From positions 1 to 48,659 of the forward strand of contig JAIEMM010000004.1 of NCBI GenBank assembly GCA_019752125.1: a stretch of DNA of 48,659 nucleotides, given 5' to 3'. The notes beneath the pieces are model-generated. The model was not told the origin of the DNA. It made no database searches and saw only the letters and a program-made list of their open reading frames with translations. Below, piece by piece: positions 1-7,125 of this stretch. The stretch comes from Patescibacteria group bacterium (lineage in GTDB: Bacteria; Patescibacteriota; Minisyncoccia; Phycocordibacterales; SBAW01). Every line of letters begins with the position of its first letter. The first letter of the stretch is position 1. A program made the translations under genes and the position numbers.

Positions 1-72
1 CTATAGTGTCAAACACAGCCTAAACTTGGGAGGCTGAACCTCCCAACTCTCCAAAAAGCCTTGTTTTATAAA

Positions 73-97
73 GAAAAAAGCCCCACCGAAATGGGGC
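73..97 (-). terminator. Rho-independent terminator downstream of the 104-559 ORF
   Basis: Minus strand reads GGCCCCATTTCGGTGGGGC followed by a T-run. Confidence 0.75.
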
Positions 98-103
98 CCA
101 AAA

Positions 104-559
104 CTAGACCATGAGGGGCGTTTCGAAGAACGACCTCTCTGCGAAACACAGTGACCCTCTGTGCTTGGCAAAATCCCATCTGCCCAGCACAAAGCGGAAC
201 GCTGGATTCTCGCTTATGCCGCTCAGCTGGTACCTGCTGCCGGCCGTTGCTGCGGACACCTGTTTGCCGAAAAAGAACCACCCTACGCCAGTGTGGCTGC
301 CGCGATGAAGACCTTCAATCTCAAGGTCCCAGATCATCGATGGTATTTCCCTGCAGTCGAAGATGAATCTTTCGGTAACAAACTGCAGGTTTGCGAGATC
401 GGACGACTGTTGTCCAAGCCTCAAACAGTCAAACAATTGCTCGCGCGAAGGCGCTCTTTGCAGTGCCACTTGTATCAAGGAACTCATGGGTTGCTCCAAA
501 TATATCTGCAGGACGATGCGCAGAAACCATCGTTGTTCCCTTGGGAACCACTTAGCCAT
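104..559 (-). CDS. Hypothetical protein (ORFan-like); start set to the internal ATG (MAKWFPREQ...)
   Basis: ORF of 171 aa in the track (104..619), but its first ATG lies inside the upstream terminator; the internal ATG has GGAG upstream; followed by a terminator. Confidence 0.5.
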   Translation of the reverse strand: MAKWFPREQRWFLRIVLQIYLEQPMSSLIQVALQRAPSREQLFDCLRLGQQSSDLANLQFVTERFIFDCREIPSMIWDLEIEGLHRGSHTGVGWFFFGKQVSAATAGSRYQLSGISENPAFRFVLGRWDFAKHRGSLCFAERSFFETPLMV

Positions 560-611
560 CCGACTAAGAATTGCTCCAACAGTATGTAAAAAGGAAGTTT
601 GCGTCAAATAC

Positions 612-640
612 AAAACCACCCGCCGAAGCGAGTGGTTTTG
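612..640 (-). terminator. Hairpin terminator after the 662-1345 gene
   Basis: AAAACCACTCGCTTCGGCGGGTGGTTTTG on the minus strand. Confidence 0.75.
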
Positions 641-661
641 AGTAGAACGTTTGTGAACAGG

Positions 662-1345
662 TTAGTGATGCATACCGTCGCGAGTCTTCTCGATGAAGCG
701 AGCTGCTGCTTCCTGACCACCGAGGCCAAATGAGAGACCGAACGCAAGAGCAAGAGCAACAACAACACCAGTGAAAAGTGTCTGGAGGATTCCTTGTGCA
801 ATTTGGAGCTGCTCCATTGCTGCGAGGATTGCGAAGATCCAGATAGCCCACTTTGCAACTGTGCCTGCGACACCAGCGCCGTTGATGCCAGCTGCGCGTG
901 CTGAACCGCGAACAATGCTTTGCGCAACGTCAGCGATAACTGCACCTGCCAAGATGATAAGAACTGCGATGATCACGTTTGGCAAGAATGCAATAACGAT
1001 CGACTGCAAGAAGTACGTCACCGCAACGAGTCCGAGCACCTGAAGTGCTGCGAGCAAGAAGACGAGGATAACGAACCAGCGTACAAGCTCACCGAGGAAT
1101 TTACCTGAGTTGAGGTTGTAACCTGCGCGAGTGATGACATCGTTGAACCCTGCGCTGCGAAGTGCATGGTCAACACGAAGCGCTTTGACCGCTTCAGACA
1201 CAAGCCAGCATGCCCAGCCTGCAAGATACCATCCGATGATGAAAATAATAATGGCGAACAGGAGGTTGGGAAGGAAATTCACCACGTTCCAAAGCAGGTT
1301 ATAGAAAGACTGCTGAAGAACATAACCCCATTGCTGAACTATCAT
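662..1345 (-). CDS. Mechanosensitive-channel-like / CmpX-type conserved TM helix membrane protein
   Basis: 227 aa; multiple TM segments; TM-helix repeat style (ALRSAGFNDVITRAGYNLNSGKFLGELVRWFVILVFLLAAL, GLSFGLGGQEAAARFIEK). Confidence 0.65.
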   Translation of the reverse strand: MIVQQWGYVLQQSFYNLLWNVVNFLPNLLFAIIIFIIGWYLAGWACWLVSEAVKALRVDHALRSAGFNDVITRAGYNLNSGKFLGELVRWFVILVFLLAALQVLGLVAVTYFLQSIVIAFLPNVIIAVLIILAGAVIADVAQSIVRGSARAAGINGAGVAGTVAKWAIWIFAILAAMEQLQIAQGILQTLFTGVVVALALAFGLSFGLGGQEAAARFIEKTRDGMHH

Positions 1346-1394
1346 GATATATAAACGAAAAATAATGATTAATATGCTACACCTCTATTGTAGC

Positions 1395-1410
1395 TCCGCC
1401 AGCTGGCGGA
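1395..1410. repeat. 16-bp palindrome TCCGCCAGCTGGCGGA, copy 1
   Basis: Near-identical to copies at 2407 and 3547. Confidence 0.85.
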
Positions 1411-1462
1411 CATAGCCCCACCTGGGGATAGCTCCGGAGGAGCCCCTTTGGGGTAAAAACCC

Positions 1463-2041
1463 TTACTTCAGTCCTATATCCAACCGATCAAGCACGATAG
1501 AGTGCGGGTAGTCCAGAACGTCTCGCACTAGTTTGTCGTTTAGGTTAAGGCGGTAGAAAAAATCATCGGTAGAAAGAAGCGTGAAGCGAATCTCTTTTCC
1601 TATTTCAGCCTCCAATTTACGAATCTCGTCTCGCAACTTTTTATCTTTCATGCGGTCGCCCACAAGAAGCAAGTCGAGTACACCTTCCCACTCACCCAAA
1701 AAGATACCTGAAAGAACAACCAACCTAAGCGTGCCCGTCCTGCGAACACGGTCGACAATATCTTTACCACGCGTTGGAGCGTTTAGTAAAAGATTTTGGA
1801 GCGCTGCAACATATTCAAAATCAGCGTTGAGTGTGTAGCGCACGTCCTTACTGCGCGGTGCGCGCATAACAACACCGGCGTTCGTAAATAAAAGTATTTC
1901 TTTGCGTGTTTCAACTTCTGCAACACGTGCGCGCTTGGCCGCATCGGCGGACGTAAACGACTGACGAGGATTGAATAGGAAGAGACGCAGTAATTTTACC
2001 CGAGCAGGGCTTCCAAAGAGTTTCTGTAATCCATCAGCCAT
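1463..2041 (-). CDS. Winged-helix transcriptional regulator-like protein
   Basis: 192 aa; N-terminal wHTH style (LFGSPARVKLLRLFLFNPRQSFTSADAAKRARV...). Confidence 0.6.
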   Translation of the reverse strand: MADGLQKLFGSPARVKLLRLFLFNPRQSFTSADAAKRARVAEVETRKEILLFTNAGVVMRAPRSKDVRYTLNADFEYVAALQNLLLNAPTRGKDIVDRVRRTGTLRLVVLSGIFLGEWEGVLDLLLVGDRMKDKKLRDEIRKLEAEIGKEIRFTLLSTDDFFYRLNLNDKLVRDVLDYPHSIVLDRLDIGLK

Positions 2042-2094
2042 ACAGTCAATTCAGTAGTGCCTGACCATTCTACATGAGGGAATAAAATATGCCT

Positions 2095-2255
2095 ACTCGA
2101 GAAGAGTAGGCGGGGACAGGGAGGGGGAGAACGGGAAGGAAAGAGCGGGGAGTGAGCGGTGGGAAACGGGGAGAAGAGGATTGAAAGAAAGAGCGAAGAA
2201 GGGAGAGATAAGAGAACGAGGATAAAAAAGGTGTAGCGAGGAGAACGGTACGAAA
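2095..2255. other. Polypurine(+)/polypyrimidine(-) tract with G-quadruplex motif
   Basis: Almost uninterrupted G/A on the plus strand, including GGGGACAGGGAGGGGGAGAACGGG. Confidence 0.85.
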
Positions 2256-2394
2256 TGGAGCAAACATTTCGCAACAAAGACCGAACTCGACCTTTTTCAT
2301 GCTTTGCAATGACCTGTGCTCTGCCCTATCCTCTTTTAAAAACTCGCCTCTCAGAGAAAAGGTTTCAAAAGTTATCCACAGGTCCCCATAAAAC

Positions 2395-2434
2395 AAAAAC
2401 CCCGCATCCGCCAACTGGCGGAGCGGGGGTTTTG
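2395..2434 (-). terminator. rplL terminator with embedded palindrome
   Basis: AACCCCCGCTCCGCCAGTTGGCGGATGCGGGGTTTTTG on the minus strand. Confidence 0.8.
2407..2422. repeat. 16-bp palindrome TCCGCCAACTGGCGGA, copy 2
   Basis: Identical to the copy at 3547. Confidence 0.85.
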
Positions 2435-2471
2435 TACCTTGAGGCGTCGCCTCCGGAGGTTTTGGATTGGA

Positions 2472-2828
2472 TTATTTCAACTCCACTTTGCCGCCGGCTG
2501 CTTCTACAGCTGCCTTGAGCTTGTCTGCATCCTCCTTCTTCATACCCTCTTTGAGCATTGCTGGAGCTGCATCTACGAGATCCTTTGCTTCCTTCAAGCC
2601 AAGGCCAAGCGCATCTTTGATTGCCTTGATAACCTGGACTTTCTGAGCACCTGCATCTGAGAGCTGGACGTTGAAAGAAGACTTCTCTTCCGCCGCTTCA
2701 GCTGCTGGACCTGCTACTGCAACAGCTGCTGCAGAAACACCCCACTTCTCCTCGATTGCCTTTACGAGCGTGTGGAGCTCAAGTACCGACATCTTTTCTA
2801 CTGCTTCGATGATTTGATCCTGTGTCAT
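2472..2828 (-). CDS. rplL: 50S ribosomal protein L7/L12
   Basis: 118 aa; [72 protein letters not shown]. Confidence 0.97.
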   Translation of the reverse strand: MTQDQIIEAVEKMSVLELHTLVKAIEEKWGVSAAAVAVAGPAAEAAEEKSSFNVQLSDAGAQKVQVIKAIKDALGLGLKEAKDLVDAAPAMLKEGMKKEDADKLKAAVEAAGGKVELK

Positions 2829-2841
2829 AAATTTTAATTAA

Positions 2842-3471
2842 TTAGCTTGTTTGTTCTGGTGTCTCCCCTTCGGTTGGAGCCTCAGCTACAACCTCGGCTG
2901 GAGCTTCAACTTCCTCAGTTGGGGTTGCTTCTGGTTGTACCTCGCTAGACGCTTCGGCTTGTTCAACCGGAGCTGGAGCTGCTGACCCAGATACTTTTGC
3001 CACCTCGTTCAACACAACAGCAAAGCGCTGGCGTGGTGAGTTGATGACCTGTGCGAACATTGCACGCAAGGTATCCATACCCGGAATGGCTGCGATGGAT
3101 TTAATCTCATCTGCAGTCATATACTTGCCGCCGAACACACCACCTGCAAAGGCAAGGTGTTCAGAGAATTTCTTAACAAAGACTGCCAACTCACGTGCTG
3201 GCGCGAGCTCGTCGCGACCAGACACGAGCGCTATCTCCCCTTCAAGTTCAGGGGCTGTACCCTCAAACTTTGCAGCATCAAGCGCACGACGCATAAGAGT
3301 TTTCTTCGCAACCGTATAGCTGACATCTGCTGCACGAAGTGCGCGGCGGAGTTCAGTCTGTTCCGATACTGGAAGACCTTTGAATTTTGCGAATACCAAT
3401 GTTGAGGAATCCTTGATGATTGCACTCACCTTGTCGGTAATCTCTACTTTCTTCTGTTTTGTAATTGCCAT
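2842..3471 (-). CDS. rplJ: 50S ribosomal protein L10 with acidic/proline-rich C-terminal tail
   Basis: MAITKQKKVEITDKVSAIIKDSSTLVFAKFKGL...; adjacent to rplL; start set to the second ATG. Confidence 0.93.
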   Translation of the reverse strand: MAITKQKKVEITDKVSAIIKDSSTLVFAKFKGLPVSEQTELRRALRAADVSYTVAKKTLMRRALDAAKFEGTAPELEGEIALVSGRDELAPARELAVFVKKFSEHLAFAGGVFGGKYMTADEIKSIAAIPGMDTLRAMFAQVINSPRQRFAVVLNEVAKVSGSAAPAPVEQAEASSEVQPEATPTEEVEAPAEVVAEAPTEGETPEQTS

Positions 3472-3486
3472 GTATTTTTTGGGCAA

Positions 3487-3600
3487 AAGAAATGCCCTTT
3501 TAACGTAAGGGCTTTGAGTTCGACCTCGGGAGGACTTGTTCCACTATCCGCCAACTGGCGGAGTGGATGCCTCCTTTCTTCGGCCCCTATGAAGATGAGA
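3487..3600 (-). promoter_or_regulatory. Candidate ribosomal L10 leader / attenuator
   Basis: Minus-strand 5'UTR contains nested hairpins, CCTCCCGAGGT resembling the L10-leader CCUGCCGAGG motif, and a competing AAGCCCTTACGTTAAAAGGGC / GGGCATTTCTTTTGCCC pair just before the start. Confidence 0.5.
3547..3562. repeat. 16-bp palindrome TCCGCCAACTGGCGGA, copy 3
   Basis: Identical to the copy at 2407. Confidence 0.85.
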
Positions 3601-3738
3601 TTACTGTGGTTGTGCGACGTTGTCAACGGGTTTAGGAGCCCCTTGCCCCAACACCACAAGCACTGAAAACGCGGCCACAATAATGACCAAAAATCCAAAC
3701 AAAAACTTGAAGAAAGTTCCTGTGAAATATTTTTGCAT
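3601..3738 (-). CDS. Small (45 aa) single-TM membrane protein
   Basis: Translated by hand: MQKYFTGTFFKFLFGFLVIIVAAFSVLVVLGQGAPKPVDNVAQPQ; directly downstream of the TPR gene; shorter than the ORF-track cutoff. Confidence 0.6.
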   Translation of the reverse strand: MQKYFTGTFFKFLFGFLVIIVAAFSVLVVLGQGAPKPVDNVAQPQ

Positions 3739-3741
3739 GCT

Positions 3742-4422
3742 CTATTGGAGGTGGTCGAGCGCGTATTGAAGGTCTGTGTTTCCTGGGTTTGCCTTGAGTC
3801 CTGCTTGCAGAGTCACACGAGCCGCAGCCTTGTCTTTGAGGTTAATACTCTGCATCGTAGCTAAATTAATGTAGGCATGGATATTGTCGGGAGAAAGTTT
3901 GATGAGCGCATTCCAATATGTTGTGGCCTTTGCATAGTCGTGCAGGTAGTTTCCATAGAGATCAGCCAAGTTGTTGTACGCGATAGGATCAGTTGGCCAA
4001 CGCGTAGACACATAGAGCCATACCTCTTCTGCGCCAGCAAAGTCATCGGCCCCCTTTCGTAAGTTTCCAAGCTGCAACCAATATGCAATACCGTTAGGGT
4101 TGAATTTCAACTGCTCAATAGCGGTCGTATATAGTTTCTTATTATTGTCCTGGACGCTTTGTGGCAAAGTGGAGAGCGGTTTGTATGGACGATTCAAATC
4201 AGGCTGTTTGAGATTTGATGTGTCGCCAACGCCAATCTGTACTCCTCCAGGAGTAGCGCTCCCCTGTCCTGTTGTGGTGGCGTTTGTTGAGGTTGAAGTT
4301 GTGTTCGTATTATTTGTTGGCGCAACCGCTTTATGGTTTGCGCTTAAATACCATGCGATAGCTATAAAAATAACGATAATTGCTGCCGCGATTCCGTACC
4401 ATTTTCGTGTATTTTCATCCAT
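3742..4422 (-). CDS. Membrane-anchored TPR protein
   Basis: 226 aa; N-terminal TM; TPR-like C-terminal half (AIAYNNLADLYGNYLHDYAKATTYWNALIKLSPDNIHAYINLATM). Confidence 0.75.
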   Translation of the reverse strand: MDENTRKWYGIAAAIIVIFIAIAWYLSANHKAVAPTNNTNTTSTSTNATTTGQGSATPGGVQIGVGDTSNLKQPDLNRPYKPLSTLPQSVQDNNKKLYTTAIEQLKFNPNGIAYWLQLGNLRKGADDFAGAEEVWLYVSTRWPTDPIAYNNLADLYGNYLHDYAKATTYWNALIKLSPDNIHAYINLATMQSINLKDKAAARVTLQAGLKANPGNTDLQYALDHLQ

Positions 4423-4434
4423 ACCTCCATTCTA

Positions 4435-6372
4435 CTACTTCGCATCCAGCTCATCAAACCAGAGGTTGGCATGAGGCGGCACGTCAGCACGCCAACCATT
4501 GGTGGACCACAGCGCTATGCCGTTGAACGTCGTGCCTGCGGCAAAATCGGTGTCGACCCATACGCAGTCGGAAAAATGTACGTAGTCTTGCATAAAACAA
4601 CTTTGTACAAACAAATCTCCTTGTTTCCAAGCAAAATAATAATGATGCCAGGTATCGTCGAGCGGTATCATGTTCAGGAAATTAATCCCCTTCGTGCTAC
4701 CGTTGTCTAAGCATGAGTCATACCCAGTGGCACAGATAGTGATTGCAGGAAATGGATTGTTAAAGCCAGCACGAGCTTTCACATATAGTGTGTATGCGCC
4801 GGAAGCTAGCCCGGGGTCTTTTTGTATAAACATACGGGGAACCAAAGTGTCGTATGCATTTCCTCCCATACCAACAGCACATCCTTTTCTAAAACACTCG
4901 CCATCTTCCCCATCATCAAAATCAAAGTTCTTTGCATTCTGTCCAAAGGTCTGCCAACCAAGACGGTTGAACGCATTGAACGTGTCGTTTATGGGGCTGT
5001 GTTCTGGTGTAAAAGGTGGCGGTGTTTGCGATGACGTTGTAGCTACTGCAGAAGATGGTGTTGATGTAGCCGCCGAAGCTATCTCTGTTGGCGCAGACGG
5101 TGTAGTAGAGGCGGTTGATTCAACTAAAGATGAAGATGTTACGGTGTCTACTGAAATTTCAGCCTGGGGTGGTGGCAACCCAGTACCTCCGTTTGATGTC
5201 GAGACTATATTTGTAGTAGTAGTTGCCTCACCTTCCCCATACTCCGACGCAGTATCAGTATCCTCAGAAGAAATGAGCGCCAGCGCTACCGAAGCACCTT
5301 GGCCAGAATTTAATTCCTCGTATGTCTCTTGATCGAGGCTCGAACCGTAAAGCTTTTTTATAAAACCAAAATTCTTTTCCTGGTTCTGTGGAGACAGAGG
5401 GTTGTTTGGTGCCTCCGCAGCCTTATTGGAAAAAGCACCTATTGCTGCACCGAGTACCCGTTGCGCCTCCCATGCAAACGTAAGCGTGTTTATTACAGCG
5501 GAAGCAACACCCCTATACGTAGCTATAAATGCCTCCGCGGCAGTGTCCGCAACAGGATCGGCAACAGCAAAAAGTACTTTTTGTACGTGATCAGACACCG
5601 ACTCAGCTGGCGGCATCAGACAAGGGCCTGCTTGCGCACCTTCCCCTGGCCGGTTCTTAAGGGAGCTTAGTTCTTTGTATATATCTGAAACCATTCGAGC
5701 CTTGGCGTCCTGCACATAGGACAAAAATCCATGAGTCTGGAGCAGATCCGGAAGAGCGAGACTGCCAGATAAATCCACGTTGTTAGGTAGCGGCAGTGGG
5801 GCCTTCATTTTTTCTGCAACAGCTCGTGCAGAAAAAATAACAGCATCCTCGTATGAATTAATATACGTACCGCCCCCTGCAACATAGTTTGCCGGCGTCG
5901 CGACTGCATACAAACCAATGGAAGTAGGCGGCGTGTCATGAACGGTAAGGTGCTCATACAGAGAGTTTGCGTAGAGAGCTCCTTGAGAGTGACCTACGAG
6001 GAGAAGTTTTTGGGTTGCGTCTTTTTGTGAGAGCTCTCGAAGAAGATTATAGAAGTCATAGTTAGAAATGGGATTAAATAACATTTGGGAAACCGTTTCA
6101 ACCATATCCCCCACCCCAGCCAGATGTATCGGGTTGTATGCAAGAACAACCGTAATTGGTTCTTTCTTGTACGACTCGGGCAGTAGCAGTTCCAGCGCGG
6201 TAGTATTTGATCGTGCTTTCTCCAACGTATCGAAGCTGCCGTTTATAAATGCGACGGTATACCCATATGCCGAACAGCTACTAGATGTACCAGCAAACAC
6301 TTTGTGTACTGGAAACGAGACTAGCGGCAAGGCAAGAACACTGACGACTATGTAAAGGTGTAATTTTTTCAT
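4435..6372 (-). CDS. Secreted alpha/beta-hydrolase-like protein with long linker and C-terminal beta-rich (lectin-like?) domain
   Basis: 645 aa; signal peptide; GHSQG nucleophile elbow (LLLVGHSQGALYANSLYEHL); Ser/Thr/Pro-rich linker. Confidence 0.65.
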   Translation of the reverse strand: MKKLHLYIVVSVLALPLVSFPVHKVFAGTSSSCSAYGYTVAFINGSFDTLEKARSNTTALELLLPESYKKEPITVVLAYNPIHLAGVGDMVETVSQMLFNPISNYDFYNLLRELSQKDATQKLLLVGHSQGALYANSLYEHLTVHDTPPTSIGLYAVATPANYVAGGGTYINSYEDAVIFSARAVAEKMKAPLPLPNNVDLSGSLALPDLLQTHGFLSYVQDAKARMVSDIYKELSSLKNRPGEGAQAGPCLMPPAESVSDHVQKVLFAVADPVADTAAEAFIATYRGVASAVINTLTFAWEAQRVLGAAIGAFSNKAAEAPNNPLSPQNQEKNFGFIKKLYGSSLDQETYEELNSGQGASVALALISSEDTDTASEYGEGEATTTTNIVSTSNGGTGLPPPQAEISVDTVTSSSLVESTASTTPSAPTEIASAATSTPSSAVATTSSQTPPPFTPEHSPINDTFNAFNRLGWQTFGQNAKNFDFDDGEDGECFRKGCAVGMGGNAYDTLVPRMFIQKDPGLASGAYTLYVKARAGFNNPFPAITICATGYDSCLDNGSTKGINFLNMIPLDDTWHHYYFAWKQGDLFVQSCFMQDYVHFSDCVWVDTDFAAGTTFNGIALWSTNGWRADVPPHANLWFDELDAK

Positions 6373-6373
6373 A

Positions 6374-6997
6374 TTAATTTGGGAGTGTGCCTAGGTCGAC
6401 ATCGCACACATGACTGCGGTCTAATACATATCCGGTCATAAACTTCATATTTCTTTCGTATACATCCCTTCTCAACTGAGTGTCTAATGTTAGGGCTGTA
6501 ATTTCTTCTGTCCGCGCTACCACTCTAGAAATACGATCATCCTCAGCTACACCCGCTCGACGAAGAGCCTGCCCCAAGCACTGGAACCCCCTACTCTCTT
6601 GTATAGCGAAAGCCACCCACGTGTCGCTATTAAAAACGCTTGTTAAGGCCATCTGCTTTGCGAATGCATACTGAAGTTCTGCAGCACGAACACGTGCATT
6701 TGTAGCGGTCGCAAATATGGCGAGCTCTATGTCATCGCGAATATTGTTTTTATTTGCGTCGATACCTAGAAGCGTTGCGCTGTTTTGTGTTTGGTTAGGA
6801 ATCGGAGGAAGGTTGTTCCCCAACACGTCCCCCACCGTAATGTGTTGCGCTTGAATATTTGCAACGGACTTCTCTGTGTTTTTCTTATCTACCCGTACCG
6901 GAATACGGAGCAGGACAAGTACCATAAAAAATAAACAAAGCGCCAAAGGTGCCCAAAGAGACATCCGTAAAACCTTCCAAATTATTTTTTGTGACAT
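6374..6997 (-). CDS. Hypothetical membrane-anchored extracytoplasmic protein with a possible Ca-binding-like loop
   Basis: 207 aa; N-terminal TM; GIDANKNNIRDDIEL; abuts the hydrolase gene. Confidence 0.6.
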   Translation of the reverse strand: MSQKIIWKVLRMSLWAPLALCLFFMVLVLLRIPVRVDKKNTEKSVANIQAQHITVGDVLGNNLPPIPNQTQNSATLLGIDANKNNIRDDIELAIFATATNARVRAAELQYAFAKQMALTSVFNSDTWVAFAIQESRGFQCLGQALRRAGVAEDDRISRVVARTEEITALTLDTQLRRDVYERNMKFMTGYVLDRSHVCDVDLGTLPN

Positions 6998-7061
6998 ACT
7001 TCAGGTTACAAAAAACAGTACTGAAATAACTCTAAAAAATAGAGAGGATTTTTATGAAACA

Positions 7062-7090
7062 CAAAAGCCCCCCTTTCGGGGGGCTTTTGT
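7062..7090. terminator. Terminator after the S-layer-like gene
   Basis: ACAAAAGCCCCCCTTTCGGGGGGCTTTTGT. Confidence 0.85.
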
Positions 7091-7125
7091 TGGATTGAAC
7101 TAACTCCAGCGAACGTTTTGTCGAA

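Noticed and set aside
161-589. 142-aa plus-strand ORF at the left end
   Set aside because: The minus-strand ORF 104-559 is better supported by its downstream minus-oriented terminator and SD; neither has recognised homology.
4670-5332. 220-aa plus-strand ORF opposite the hydrolase gene
   Set aside because: Valine/serine-rich antisense of a low-complexity linker; no SD.
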